64,000 bases of DNA from Capnocytophaga leadbetteri (GCF_003054025.1 NZ_QBKG01000010.1:1-64000), one strand, 5' to 3'; shown: positions 49,612-59,850, numbered from the stretch's first letter. Translations and numbers: made by a program. The notes: generated by a model from the letters alone, not told the origin.

Positions 49612-50580
49612 ATGAACAGTATCAATCATTATAGGGAAGAATTTTTAGCTCATCTGAAAACTTCAATAGCTGTAAAAGAACCGCGAAATCTATACGAACC
49701 TATAGATTATATATTGCAATTAGGCGGAAAACGTTTGCGCCCTGTACTGACACTTATAGCAGCAGACCTCTTTGGAAGCGATTACCTCAAAGCACTTCCG
49801 GCAGCTGCTGCGGTAGAAGTGTTTCACAATTTTTCGCTTGTACACGATGATATAATGGACAATGCTTCTCTGAGGAGAGGAAAGGCTACTGTACACCAAA
49901 AATGGAATAGCAATATAGCTATACTCTCAGGCGATGCGATGCTGATTTGTGCTTACCGTCTATTAGAAAGTTATCCTCCAGACACCTTTGCAGCTCTCGC
50001 TAAACTATTTTCTAAAACAGCTTTAGAAGTATGTGAAGGGCAGCAATGGGATATGGATTTTGAGACCCAAACCCAAGTGAGTATACCCCAATACCTGCAA
50101 ATGATACGTTATAAAACAGCGGTATTAGTAGGAGCTGCTTTGCAGATGGGAGCTATTATAGCAGGAGCTTCTATCGAAAATCAGCGCCTTATATATGATT
50201 TTGGGGTGACTATAGGGCTTGCTTTTCAGCTGCAAGATGATTATTTAGATACTTTTGGTGATGAGGATTTTGGTAAAAAAATAGGAGGAGATATACTTGA
50301 AAATAAAAAAACAATACTCTATCTAAAAGCTTTAGCCTTAGCTGATGAGGCACAACGCAACACATTGATAGCACAATATACCACCTCAGAAGAAAATGAT
50401 GAAAAAATAGCTATAGTGACCCAACTATTTAGGCAAACAGGAGCTGCTGAGGCTGTGAGAGACGAGATAACACGCACTACTGATGAAGCTCTTAACTTAT
50501 TGGAGCACATAACTATAAGTGATGAAAACCGCGCTTATCTGAAGCAGTTCGCTTTAGAATTGATGAATAGAAAGGTATAA
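49612..50580 (+). CDS. Polyprenyl diphosphate synthase
   Basis: 322 residues with both aspartate-rich motifs of trans-prenyl synthases: the first, VHDDIMDNA with the first Asp at about 83, and the second, QLQDDYLDTFGD (about 209-220). KLGGKRLRPVLTLIA-like (LGGKRLRPVL) and the GG(D)ILENKKTIL segment are also present. It condenses isopentenyl diphosphate units to a linear product, perhaps geranylgeranyl or octaprenyl diphosphate for quinones. Chain length cannot be read reliably from the sequence. It is the last gene of the pyrC-like operon. Confidence 0.9.
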   Translation: MNSINHYREEFLAHLKTSIAVKEPRNLYEPIDYILQLGGKRLRPVLTLIAADLFGSDYLKALPAAAAVEVFHNFSLVHDDIMDNASLRRGKATVHQKWNSNIAILSGDAMLICAYRLLESYPPDTFAALAKLFSKTALEVCEGQQWDMDFETQTQVSIPQYLQMIRYKTAVLVGAALQMGAIIAGASIENQRLIYDFGVTIGLAFQLQDDYLDTFGDEDFGKKIGGDILENKKTILYLKALALADEAQRNTLIAQYTTSEENDEKIAIVTQLFRQTGAAEAVRDEITRTTDEALNLLEHITISDENRAYLKQFALELMNRKV

Positions 50581-50599
50581 AAAAATGTGAGATATTCTC

Positions 50600-50629
50600 T
50601 TGTTAATTATTTATTATTTCGTACTTTTG
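50600..50629 (+). promoter_or_regulatory. Promoter of the RND exporter operon
   Basis: TTG at 50600-50602, 19 bp, TACTTTTG at 50622-50629, 28 bp before the gene start. Confidence 0.78.
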
Positions 50630-50657
50630 CACTCTAATATTTAAAGTGAAAATATAA

Positions 50658-53042
50658 ATGTTTAAATGGGTAAAAGCGAGCTTTTGGAATGCAGTAGCTG
50701 GCTTAATATTGCGAAATAGAATCACATTTTTAATCATAATAGCCTTAATTACAGGTTTTTTGGCATTACAGTGGAAAAACATTCGCTTTACATTTACTGA
50801 AGCGAACATGTTGCCTGATGACCACCCTGTGAATGTGGAGTACAAGCGATTCCTATCTAAATTTGGAGAGGAAGGCAATTTGATATTATTGGCTATTGAT
50901 GATGATAAAATTTATACTCCAAAGATATTAAATGAGTGGATACAACTCAGTAATGAACTTAAGAAACACAAGCAGATAGATGCAGTTATTTCGATTAACA
51001 ATCTGCCTATATTAGTTAAAGATACTGCTCAACAACGCTTGGTAACTCATAAACTTATAGAAGGAGAGGTTAAAAACCAAGTACAGGCAGACAGCATAAG
51101 ACAAGTACTTATAGAAAAACTGCCATTTTACGAAAGACTTATTTATAATGCTAAGAGCAAAACACTGCAGACAGCGGTGTATATGAACAAGAAAATTGTA
51201 AATACCAAAGCACGTAAAGACTTCATTCTTAATGACTTTATTCCGATAGTTGAAAAATTTGAGCAACGCACAGGACTAAAGGTACACACCTCAGGGATGC
51301 CATATATACGCACCCTAAGTGCCCAAAATATAATGGATGAGATAGGGCTTTTTATAGCAGCTGCCCTAATTTCTACCTCTCTTATATTCTTCTTTTTCTT
51401 CCGTTCCTTTAGGGCGATGTTTATCTCTATGGGAGTGGTGTCGATAGCAGTGATGTGGGTATTTGGTTTTCTGGGGCTATTTGACTACGAAATCACTATA
51501 CTTACGGGGCTTATACCACCCTTGGTGATAGTGATAGGAATACCCAACTGCGTATTCCTCATCAATAAATATCAACAAGAAATTAGCAAACACGGCAACC
51601 AAGCTAAATCGCTTATTAGAGTGATTAGGAATGTAGGCAATGTTACATTATTGACAAATCTGACTACAGCTATCGGTTTTGCTACCTTTATTTTTACAGA
51701 AAGTACTTTGCTGAAACAGTTTGGTATTATAGCCTCTATTAATGTGCTTTCTATATTTCTGATTTCACTACTGCTGATACCTATTATCTATAGTTATATG
51801 AGCATTCCTAAAGAAAAACACTTGCGCCATTTGTCTCGCAACTGGATAGGAGGGCTTATAAAATTTATTGAAAATACCGTAAAACATCATCGTATAGCTG
51901 TTTTTACCACTGCTTTGGTACTCTTGATACTCAGTATTATAGGTATTTATAAGATAAAAATATCGGGTAGCTTGATAGAGGATATGCCTAAATCGGCGGC
52001 ATTCTTTGATGATATAAGTTATTTTGAGAAGAATTTCGGGGGTATTATGCCTTTAGAAATAACCGTAGATACTAAACAAAAGAACGGAGTAACCAAACTT
52101 GCCACCTTAAAACGCATAGATGAGCTTTGTGCGCATATAGAAGAGATACCAGAGATTTCGAAGCCCCTATCAGTAGTGAATTTGGTGAAGTATGCTAAAC
52201 AGGCATACTACAATGGTAATCCGAAATACTACAGTCTGCCCACTACGCAGGAACAGAATTTTATTCTTTCATACATTAAAAATTCAAAAGGCAATGCGAG
52301 TATGCTATCAGCCTATGTAGATAGTACTGCCCAAACGGCGCGTATTACTACTTTTATGAAAGATATAGGTACTGAGAAATGCAAACAGATAGAAGAGAAT
52401 ATCTATGCTAAAGCCCAAAAACTTTTCCCCAGCGATAAATATGAGCTAAAAATAACAGGTAAAGCCTATTTGTTTACTAAAGGGACGAGCTATTTGGCAA
52501 CCAACCTAATTTGGTCGCTTGCCTTGGCAATAGTGCTTATCGCACTTATAATGGCCTATATGTTTCGTTCAGTGAAGATGATTATCATTTCGCTTATACC
52601 TAACCTTTTGCCACTGCTTATCACAGCAGGGTTAATGGGCTACTTGGGTATACCTCTTAAACCTTCTACTATATTAGTTTTTAGTATAGCCTTTGGTATT
52701 TCGGTAGATGATACTATACATTTCTTAGCTAAATACCGAATGGAACTTGTAGCACGCAACTGGAAGATAAGCAAATCGGTGTATGCAGCTTTGAGGGAGA
52801 CAGGTGTGAGTATGTTCTACACTTCTATTGTATTGCTTTCTGGTTTCTCTGTATTTTTGCTTTCTAGCTTTGGAGGCACTAAAGCGTTAGGAGGGCTTAT
52901 CTCGGCTACATTACTCTTCGCTATGATGACGAACTTGTTGCTTTTACCGAGCTTATTACTATCATTAGAGCGACATATTTCAAATAAAGAAACTTTTAAA
53001 GAACCTCAAATAGAGATCTTCCCAAAAGAAGAAGAAAATTAG
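50658..53042 (+). CDS. RND/MMPL-family exporter
   Basis: 794 residues with twelve membrane segments in two halves, each with a large periplasmic loop (after about 40 and after about 440). The sterol-sensing-like motifs are ITILTGLIPPLVIVIGIPNCVFLINKY (around 285-310) and IAFGISVDDTIHFLAKYRME (around 675-695), with Asp residues in the second. These RND proteins often carry hydrophobic molecules such as lipids or hopanoids across the inner membrane in place of acting as drug pumps. There is no adaptor or outer-membrane partner beside it. It begins an operon with a type II NADH dehydrogenase and two MutA/MutB-like genes. Confidence 0.85.
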   Translation: MFKWVKASFWNAVAGLILRNRITFLIIIALITGFLALQWKNIRFTFTEANMLPDDHPVNVEYKRFLSKFGEEGNLILLAIDDDKIYTPKILNEWIQLSNELKKHKQIDAVISINNLPILVKDTAQQRLVTHKLIEGEVKNQVQADSIRQVLIEKLPFYERLIYNAKSKTLQTAVYMNKKIVNTKARKDFILNDFIPIVEKFEQRTGLKVHTSGMPYIRTLSAQNIMDEIGLFIAAALISTSLIFFFFFRSFRAMFISMGVVSIAVMWVFGFLGLFDYEITILTGLIPPLVIVIGIPNCVFLINKYQQEISKHGNQAKSLIRVIRNVGNVTLLTNLTTAIGFATFIFTESTLLKQFGIIASINVLSIFLISLLLIPIIYSYMSIPKEKHLRHLSRNWIGGLIKFIENTVKHHRIAVFTTALVLLILSIIGIYKIKISGSLIEDMPKSAAFFDDISYFEKNFGGIMPLEITVDTKQKNGVTKLATLKRIDELCAHIEEIPEISKPLSVVNLVKYAKQAYYNGNPKYYSLPTTQEQNFILSYIKNSKGNASMLSAYVDSTAQTARITTFMKDIGTEKCKQIEENIYAKAQKLFPSDKYELKITGKAYLFTKGTSYLATNLIWSLALAIVLIALIMAYMFRSVKMIIISLIPNLLPLLITAGLMGYLGIPLKPSTILVFSIAFGISVDDTIHFLAKYRMELVARNWKISKSVYAALRETGVSMFYTSIVLLSGFSVFLLSSFGGTKALGGLISATLLFAMMTNLLLLPSLLLSLERHISNKETFKEPQIEIFPKEEEN

Positions 53043-53090
53043 TCAATTTGTCAATTAGCAAATTAGTAGTAAAAAATAGAAATAATCATT

Positions 53091-54365
53091 GTGGAAAATA
53101 AAAAACATATCGTAATAGTAGGGGGTGGTTTTGCAGGGTTGGAGCTTGTAAAAGAGTTAAACCGCTTAGGTAAATATCATATTACCTTGGTGGATATGAA
53201 CAACTATAACTTCTTTCCACCTCTTTTATACCAATTAGCAGCAGGCTTTATGGAGCCATCATCTATATCTTATCCTTTTCGCCGTTTGTTGCGCAAATAT
53301 AAGAATGCACGCTTCAGAATGGCTTCTCTGCAAGAAGTAATACCTGCAGAAAACAAACTTATACTAAGCAATGGAGAACTTTCGTACGATATTTTAGTAA
53401 TGGCTACGGGAGCAGAATCAAACTTTTTTGGTAATAAAGAAGTAGAAGAGAAAGCAATGCCAATGAAAACAGTGGGCGATGCACTGATGCTCAGAAACTT
53501 AGTTTATACCCGATTAGAACGTGCTACCCGTACGCAAGATAAAGAACAGCGCCGTAAATTGCTATCATTCGCCATAGCAGGGGCAGGGCCTACAGGAGTA
53601 GAGTTATCAGGAATTTTTGCGGAAATGAAGCAAAATATTATGCGCAAAGACTATCCTGAGCTTACCTATGATGATTTAGGCGATATTTATCTGATAGACG
53701 GACAAAAAACAGTGCTTGCACCAATGTCGAAAAAAGCGCAAGAATATACTGAAAAAAGTTTATTGAAAAAGGGTGTAAAGCTAAAATTGGGTGTTTTTGT
53801 ATCAAACTTTATCAATGATGAGGTACACTTATCAGATGGCACTACTTTGGAAGCACGCAACTTGATATGGGCGGCAGGTGTATCAGCTAAAACTTTTAAA
53901 GGGATAGATGATAAAACCTACTTAGGAAGGGGTAAGCGCATGAAAACTGATGCTTATAACAAAATGGAAGGATTTGATAATATCTATGCTATTGGAGATG
54001 CCTCGATTATGACCACAGATCCTAACTACCCAGAAGGACACCCTCAGTTAGCACAAGTAGCAATACAGCAAGCTGCTAACTTAGGGAAAAATTTTAATAA
54101 TGACTTTAGAAATCCACAGCCTTTTAGCTATGTAGATAAAGGCTCTATGGCCATCATAGGACGCAATCAAGCAGTAGCAGACCTACCTAAGCATATATTT
54201 ATAAAGGGATTTTTTGCGTGGGCCATTTGGGCATTTATACATATAATGTCGCTTGTGAATTTCCGCAATAAAATGAGAGCCCTATACAACTGGATAGGCT
54301 ACTACATAAGCAAAGACCAGTCGTACCGAATGGTGCTACGCCCTAATGAAAAAGCAAAAGGATGA
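53091..54365 (+). CDS. Type II NADH dehydrogenase
   Basis: 424 residues from a GTG start; the next in-frame ATG would cut into the FAD fold. The N-terminal FAD motif GGGFAGLELVKEL (about 10-22) is followed by NYNFFPPLLYQLAAG, which is typical of NDH-2. The NADH site GAGPTGVELSGIFAE (about 163-177) and the quinone-side C-terminal hydrophobic helices (FFAWAIWAFIHI) are present. It oxidises NADH and reduces quinone at the inner membrane without pumping protons. It overlaps the MutA-like gene by 4 bp. Confidence 0.92.
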   Translation: MENKKHIVIVGGGFAGLELVKELNRLGKYHITLVDMNNYNFFPPLLYQLAAGFMEPSSISYPFRRLLRKYKNARFRMASLQEVIPAENKLILSNGELSYDILVMATGAESNFFGNKEVEEKAMPMKTVGDALMLRNLVYTRLERATRTQDKEQRRKLLSFAIAGAGPTGVELSGIFAEMKQNIMRKDYPELTYDDLGDIYLIDGQKTVLAPMSKKAQEYTEKSLLKKGVKLKLGVFVSNFINDEVHLSDGTTLEARNLIWAAGVSAKTFKGIDDKTYLGRGKRMKTDAYNKMEGFDNIYAIGDASIMTTDPNYPEGHPQLAQVAIQQAANLGKNFNNDFRNPQPFSYVDKGSMAIIGRNQAVADLPKHIFIKGFFAWAIWAFIHIMSLVNFRNKMRALYNWIGYYISKDQSYRMVLRPNEKAKG

Positions 54366-55465
54366 TACCCACAGCAGCCAAACGATGGAAACAACAAATA
54401 CAATATGAGCTACAAGGAGAAGACTATCAGAGCTTGATTTACACCACAGAGGAAGAAATAAGCATATTGCCTTTCTATACCGCTGAGAATGTGAAAAGGA
54501 GTTTTAACATAACTACAGATACGCAAGCTGCAATATCTTTATTTGTGTCGGATAAAGAGCAGACCCTAAAGCGTATCGCTTTTTGGCAAGCTAAAAATAT
54601 AGGTTTTTTCTTGCTTACTCTGCACAGACAATTGAAAAAAGAAGAAGTTAGGAGTTGGTTGCCTACTACCTCACTATTTGTATTTGCTGATGAAGTGATA
54701 GATACAACACTTTACCAAAATGCAGGTGCTACGATGGCACAACAGATAGCTTTGACAATAGCTGAGCTGAAAGAACAGCCAACAATATTGCCTTCTATCT
54801 GTGTGAAAATGGCTATAAGTGAGGCTTTTCTGCTGGAAATAGCCAAGCTGAGAGCCCTTCGCTGGCTACTGAATGAGACTTTTCCTACTCATACTTTTCA
54901 ACTGATAAGTGAAGTGTCAAATAGGGGATTATCACTACTGAAAACGCTTCATAATGAGCAATATGTGCAGTTGGCATACGAGGCGGCTATATTAGGGGGG
55001 AGCGACTATCTACTGCCTAAAAATCCCCTTTTCTTTAAGAAGAGCAACTTAAATAGTGAAAAGACACAAATAGCACTCATTAGTTCCCTTTGTTCCACAC
55101 GCAAAGCCTCTTTGCTAAATGACCTATATGCTGTTGAGGCACTCAGTTATGAGATGTACAAAAAGGCACAGAGCTTTATTAGCTATATAGAAAAAGAAGG
55201 GGGAATACAAATGATGAAGCAGCAGTGTATATTACAAAAGTGGATAATAGCTAAGGCTCACGAAGCACAAAAGCGTTTTGATAAGCAATGTGAAGCTTTT
55301 TTAGAGGCTAATAGAGGAAAGATAGAATGGTATCAGAAAGAAGAATGGGAACTTTATCCATTTAGTAAGAAAAGTGCTGACAGAGGAACCCTTATGCCTA
55401 AGCGCTTGTGGGAACCATTTGAGATAAAACAAAGACAACAATGGCAGAAAAAGACGAATCAATAG
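54362..55465 (+). CDS. Degenerate methylmalonyl-CoA mutase small-subunit-like protein (MutA-like)
   Basis: 367 residues. The first 55 residues match a MutA N-terminus (RWKQQIQYELQGEDYQ, then SILPFYTAENVK). FLLEIAKLRALRWLLNE (about 150-165) corresponds to the conserved EIAKLRALR helix of the mutase barrel. After this, the normally invariant NMLRTTTEAMSA block is reduced to an ILGGSDYLLP-like remnant, and large parts are missing compared with the usual 450 or more residues. There is no cobalamin domain. The open frame is intact, so it may be expressed as a diverged protein. The stop overlaps the next gene by 25 bp. Confidence 0.65.
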   Translation: MIPTAAKRWKQQIQYELQGEDYQSLIYTTEEEISILPFYTAENVKRSFNITTDTQAAISLFVSDKEQTLKRIAFWQAKNIGFFLLTLHRQLKKEEVRSWLPTTSLFVFADEVIDTTLYQNAGATMAQQIALTIAELKEQPTILPSICVKMAISEAFLLEIAKLRALRWLLNETFPTHTFQLISEVSNRGLSLLKTLHNEQYVQLAYEAAILGGSDYLLPKNPLFFKKSNLNSEKTQIALISSLCSTRKASLLNDLYAVEALSYEMYKKAQSFISYIEKEGGIQMMKQQCILQKWIIAKAHEAQKRFDKQCEAFLEANRGKIEWYQKEEWELYPFSKKSADRGTLMPKRLWEPFEIKQRQQWQKKTNQ

Positions 55466-56034
55466 CAGGATTTCCTCCTTATGAGCGCGGTTATCACGCT
55501 ATGGGGCATTTACGACATACGCCTTTCTTGCGCATCGTAGTATGGGCCGCAAATAAGGAAATAGAAACCGCAGCTAATGAAGTGCTTTTTACTGATATAG
55601 AGGCTTTTGAGTTAGCTTCACTGCCTTGTAAATCAATTGTTGTCAGTGATATGCATCTATTGCCTACTATAGTGAAACTTGCTGATATACAATATATTTA
55701 TCTTGCAGCAGAAACATTATTAGAAAAGGAAGCTCAGCAGCTGTTATACACCCATTTTACTTTTAGTGACCAATGGCGTATATTATTGCACTTTCAGCAA
55801 GATGTATTTGAGAGTATGGCACAACTACGCAGCCTAAGAGCTATTTCGGCGCATTTAGGAATTCTTCAACAGAAAGAAATAAAAATACCTATCACTTGCT
55901 GGGTTCATAATATTTCAGAAGAACTTTATGCTCTTGCTGCACAAGCTGATGATTTAGTCAGTGACACCTATCAGCCGACCCCCACTAATGATTGGTTGAT
56001 AGCCAATAGCTTAATAAGCAAGACGATACTTTAG
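55441..56034 (+). CDS. Truncated methylmalonyl-CoA mutase large-subunit-like protein
   Basis: 197 residues against about 700 for MutB. The start ESIAGFPPYERGY resembles the MutB opening IAGxxPYLRGP. After that, a compact region has VFESMAQLRSLRAISAHLG, in the place of EIAKMRAGRxLW, and ITCWVHNISEELY, in the place of the THCQTSGWSLT block. The substrate and catalytic-barrel middle (about 200 residues in normal MutB) and the whole cobalamin-binding domain (DxHxxG) are absent. I consider descent from MutB likely but not certain; a short diverged protein of other origin is possible. It follows the MutA-like gene with a 25-bp overlap. Confidence 0.5.
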   Translation: MAEKDESIAGFPPYERGYHAMGHLRHTPFLRIVVWAANKEIETAANEVLFTDIEAFELASLPCKSIVVSDMHLLPTIVKLADIQYIYLAAETLLEKEAQQLLYTHFTFSDQWRILLHFQQDVFESMAQLRSLRAISAHLGILQQKEIKIPITCWVHNISEELYALAAQADDLVSDTYQPTPTNDWLIANSLISKTIL

Positions 56035-56058
56035 TATTGAAAAAAAAACATTATTTCT

Positions 56059-56088
56059 TTGTATTTACCATTACCTTTTGTATCTTTG
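56059..56088 (+). promoter_or_regulatory. Promoter of the patatin-barrel gene
   Basis: TTG at 56059-56061, 19 bp, TATCTTTG at 56081-56088, 26 bp before the ATG. Confidence 0.8.
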
Positions 56089-56114
56089 TAGCAAATTTAA
56101 GCCTTCATAACTAA

Positions 56115-58334
56115 ATGAAATTATATCTTTTTGTCATATTTTGTATGATTTGCAGCCTTCTATCAGCGCAAGAACCTGCTGTAAAGCAAGACCTAAAAGT
56201 AGGCTTGGTACTCAGTGGGGGAGGGGCTAAAGGTTTGGCACATATAGGAGTGCTAAAGGTATTAGAGGAAGCAGGCATACGCATAGACTACATAGGAGGT
56301 ACTAGTATGGGGGCAATGGTAGGCGCTATGTATGCCTCAGGCTATTCGGCTAATGAGTTAGACTCTATTTTTAGGAGTTTAGACTTTGATAAACTTTTGC
56401 AAGACAAAATATCACGCCGTTCGAAATCACTTCACGAGCGGTATCTTTACGACCGATATGCGGTGGCATTGCCTTTCAATAACTTCAAAGTAGGTTTGCC
56501 TCGTGCAGTATCTAAAGGACAAAGTATTTATAATGAGTTTGTAAAGCTACTTTACCCTGTAAATGAAATATATGATTTTTCGCAGTTACCTATTCCTTTT
56601 CTTTGTGTAGCTACTGATATAGAGACAGGGAAGGGAGTAGTGCTCGAAAACGGATTTTTGCCACAAGCTATTAAAGCTAGTGGTTCTTTTCCTTCATTGT
56701 TTGATTTGGTAGAAATAGATGGTAAGCTACTCACAGACGGGGGAATAGCGGATAATTACCCTGTAGATGAGATAAAGAAAAAAGGAGTAGATATTATTAT
56801 AGGGGTAGATGTGCAAAGTCCGTTAGCAAAACGTGAGGAAATAAATTCGGTGTTGAGTATTTTTTCACAGATAACAACTTTTCCGATGACGGATAATATG
56901 CCCAGAAAAATAAAGGAGACGGATATTTATATAAAGCCTAATATAGACGGCTTTAATATTATTTCTTTTGATAAAGGAGAAGAAATTATCAATAATGGAC
57001 GAATAGCAGCCTCACTTTTCTTCCCGCGTTTAAAAGAAATAGCAGCCCATCAAAAACACGAAGAGAAACGCGAACCTATACAAAAAATAGATTCTTTTTA
57101 TCTGAAAGAAGTACACTTTCACGGCAATGACCACTTTTCGAGAAGTTACTTACGCGGTAAGATGCATCTGAAGTATTTAGACCGCAAGATTTCATTCGAT
57201 GAGTTAAACGATGGATTAGATAACCTAATGGCTACTAACAACTTTCATTCTGTTAGTCACCAACTTAGACATACTGATCAGGGAGAATACATAGATTTCT
57301 TTATAAAAGAAAGCCCTCAGCGCACCTATCTAAAATTTGGCGTACATTATGACAATTTGTTAAAAACGGGCTTTTTAATGAATTATACCCGTAATTACTT
57401 CTTACAAAGTAGTGATTTCTTATCTTTAGATCTTATAGTAGGCGATAATAGTCGTTATCAATTTGATTATTTTGTAGATAAAGGTTTTTATATTAGCTAT
57501 GGGGTTCGCTCAAGGTTTATGCAGTTTGAACGTAAACTAAACGCACATAGACTCTCTAATTATCGTATAGAAGGCTCTGAATTAAACCGTATGGACGTAG
57601 AAGCATACGACCTTGTAAATCAGGTGTATTTGCAAACATTATTGGGGAATGGTTTTGTTTTTGGCTTAGGGGCAGAGCACCGCAAAATACGATTTGATGC
57701 TGAGCAAGTATATGGGTTGAGTACTGTAGTTTCTTATGCTGAAAATACCCATTTTGGCAGTCTTTACTCTTATATAAAGTATGATAGCTTAGATAATACA
57801 TTCTTCCCTATTCGTGGTGTATATTTTAGTTCACAATTCAATTTGTATGCTTTTGCTTCAGATATGCCTAATTTTAACAAATTTACTACAGGCAAGACAG
57901 AGTTATCATTTGCCTTTCCGCTTTTTTATAAAACAGCAGCTCGGGTTAATTTAGAAGGAGGGGTAACTATAGGAGGTACTAATGTGTATTCGCTTGACTT
58001 CTTCTTAGGAGGGAATAACAAGAATGTCTTTGGTAACTATTCATCTTTTTATGGTTATGACTTTTTGAGTTTTGGAGCTAAGAATTATCTAAAATCAGAG
58101 TTTGTAGTAGATATAGAGCCTTTTAAAAAACAACACATATTGTTATTAGCTAATTTAGCTAAAGTAGATAATAACCTATTTGAGAGTTTCCAATGGCATA
58201 AATATCCCAATTATTCGGGCTATGGTATAGGCTACAGTATTGATAGTTTCTTAGGGCCTGTGGAACTAAAATGTACTTATTCGCCCGAAGTGAAGCAAGC
58301 CGTATGGTTATTTAATATAGGTTATTGGTTTTAG
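56115..58334 (+). CDS. Patatin-like phospholipase with C-terminal BamA-like barrel (PlpD type)
   Basis: 739 residues. A signal peptide (FVIFCMICSLLSAQ) is followed by a patatin domain with the glycine-rich motif SGGGAKGLAH (34-43), catalytic Ser64 in GGTSMGA and the partner Asp in TDGGIADNYP (about 208). A POTRA-like segment (about 330-400) then leads to an outer-membrane barrel (about 400-739, ending KQAVWLFNIGYWF, with alternating hydrophobic strands and an aromatic C-terminus). This order is that of type Vd autotransporter-like PlpD, a surface-displayed phospholipase. It is transcribed alone from a consensus promoter. Confidence 0.9.
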   Translation: MKLYLFVIFCMICSLLSAQEPAVKQDLKVGLVLSGGGAKGLAHIGVLKVLEEAGIRIDYIGGTSMGAMVGAMYASGYSANELDSIFRSLDFDKLLQDKISRRSKSLHERYLYDRYAVALPFNNFKVGLPRAVSKGQSIYNEFVKLLYPVNEIYDFSQLPIPFLCVATDIETGKGVVLENGFLPQAIKASGSFPSLFDLVEIDGKLLTDGGIADNYPVDEIKKKGVDIIIGVDVQSPLAKREEINSVLSIFSQITTFPMTDNMPRKIKETDIYIKPNIDGFNIISFDKGEEIINNGRIAASLFFPRLKEIAAHQKHEEKREPIQKIDSFYLKEVHFHGNDHFSRSYLRGKMHLKYLDRKISFDELNDGLDNLMATNNFHSVSHQLRHTDQGEYIDFFIKESPQRTYLKFGVHYDNLLKTGFLMNYTRNYFLQSSDFLSLDLIVGDNSRYQFDYFVDKGFYISYGVRSRFMQFERKLNAHRLSNYRIEGSELNRMDVEAYDLVNQVYLQTLLGNGFVFGLGAEHRKIRFDAEQVYGLSTVVSYAENTHFGSLYSYIKYDSLDNTFFPIRGVYFSSQFNLYAFASDMPNFNKFTTGKTELSFAFPLFYKTAARVNLEGGVTIGGTNVYSLDFFLGGNNKNVFGNYSSFYGYDFLSFGAKNYLKSEFVVDIEPFKKQHILLLANLAKVDNNLFESFQWHKYPNYSGYGIGYSIDSFLGPVELKCTYSPEVKQAVWLFNIGYWF

Positions 58335-58395
58335 TACGAGTTGTATGTGTAGTGAATAAGGATAAGATTTAAAAAAATAATTAATACCAAATGTA

Positions 58396-59850
58396 ATGAA
58401 AATAACAGAGTTAGAACCAAAACAATTGTGGGCGAACTTTGCGAGTTTGAACGCAGTGCCACGCCCCTCGAAGAAAGAAGAGAAAGTCATCGCTTTTATG
58501 ATGGCTTTTGGTAAAAGTTTAGGTCTTGATACTTATCAGGACGAAACAGGTAATGTCATCATTAAAAAACCTGCTTCAGCAGGTATGGAAAAACGCAAAA
58601 CAGTAGTGCTACAATCGCACCTTGATATGGTGCACCAAAAAAATAATGATACTGTATTTGACTTTAGTACAGAGGGTATCAAAATGTTAGTAGATGGCGA
58701 TTGGGTACGGGCAGATGGTACTACCTTAGGAGCAGATAATGGTATAGGCGTAGCGAGCATTATGGCTATCTTGCAAAGTAAAGATATTGCGCACCCTGCT
58801 ATAGAAGCTCTTTTTACTATTGATGAGGAAACAGGTATGACTGGCGCTAAAGGTCTGAAAGGAGGCTTACTGTCAGGAGCTTACTTGCTGAACTTAGATA
58901 CTGAAGAAGATGACGAGATAGATATAGGATGCGCAGGTGGGGTTGATGTATCAGCCTTCAGAGAGTATGATACTATACCTACTCCTACAGAAGCTGTAGC
59001 TTATACTTTATCAGTGAAAGGACTACACGGAGGGCATAGTGGTATGGACATTCACAAAGGCTATGCCAATGCTAATAAATCGATGAACAGATTGTTATTT
59101 ATTTGTTCACAGAAGTTTGACCTACATATAGCAGAGATAAATGGCGGTGGGCTTAGGAATGCTATCCCGCGAGAGAGTGTAGCGATTATCACTGTAGATA
59201 AAAACGAAAAAGAAGCCTTCGAGAAAGAAATAGCACAACTTACTCGCGATTTACAATACGAATATGCAGTTACTGAACCGACTCTTAATGTATTGCTTTC
59301 ACCTACAGCTCTACCTGAAAGAGTAATGGAAATAGAAGAACAAGAAGATGTGCTAAGAGCTATTTATGCAGCCTTCAATGGGGTGTATAAGATGAGTCAA
59401 AGTATTGCAGATCTTGTGGAAACAAGCAATAACATAGCAAGAGTTGAGCTAAAGAATGGCGAGATAAATGTTTACTGCCTCACTCGTTCGGCTTCAGAGA
59501 CTTCTAAATATGACTTAGCAGATACCATTAGAGCCGCATTTGAGTTAGCAGGTTTTGAAGTTGAGTATACAGGTAGCTACCCTGGTTGGGAACCTAAAGT
59601 AGATGCTGAGATACTCAAAATAGTAAAAGAGCAATACGAAACCCTTTTTGGCGAAACTCCACAAGTAATAGCGTGCCACGCAGGTTTAGAATGTGGTATA
59701 CTTGGTACTAACTATCCTACTATGGAAATGGTAAGTTTCGGTCCTACTATTAAAGGAGCGCACTCACCTGCTGAAAGAGTAAATATAGCATCAGTACAGA
59801 AATTCTGGAAATTCTTATTATCAATACTGAAGAATATCCCTGCTAAATAA
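58396..59850 (+). CDS. pepD: Aminoacyl-histidine dipeptidase
   Basis: 484 residues, the PepD (peptidase D) length. It is a di-zinc M20 aminopeptidase that cleaves Xaa-His and other dipeptides in the cytoplasm. Metal ligands are visible in order: His in QSHLDMVHQ, bridging Asp in TTLGADNGIG, Glu in DEETGMTGA, Asp in LLNLDTEED and a final His in KGAHSPAERV. CHAGLECGIL holds another conserved His. No signal peptide is present. The gene ends at a clear terminator. Confidence 0.94.
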   Translation: MKITELEPKQLWANFASLNAVPRPSKKEEKVIAFMMAFGKSLGLDTYQDETGNVIIKKPASAGMEKRKTVVLQSHLDMVHQKNNDTVFDFSTEGIKMLVDGDWVRADGTTLGADNGIGVASIMAILQSKDIAHPAIEALFTIDEETGMTGAKGLKGGLLSGAYLLNLDTEEDDEIDIGCAGGVDVSAFREYDTIPTPTEAVAYTLSVKGLHGGHSGMDIHKGYANANKSMNRLLFICSQKFDLHIAEINGGGLRNAIPRESVAIITVDKNEKEAFEKEIAQLTRDLQYEYAVTEPTLNVLLSPTALPERVMEIEEQEDVLRAIYAAFNGVYKMSQSIADLVETSNNIARVELKNGEINVYCLTRSASETSKYDLADTIRAAFELAGFEVEYTGSYPGWEPKVDAEILKIVKEQYETLFGETPQVIACHAGLECGILGTNYPTMEMVSFGPTIKGAHSPAERVNIASVQKFWKFLLSILKNIPAK

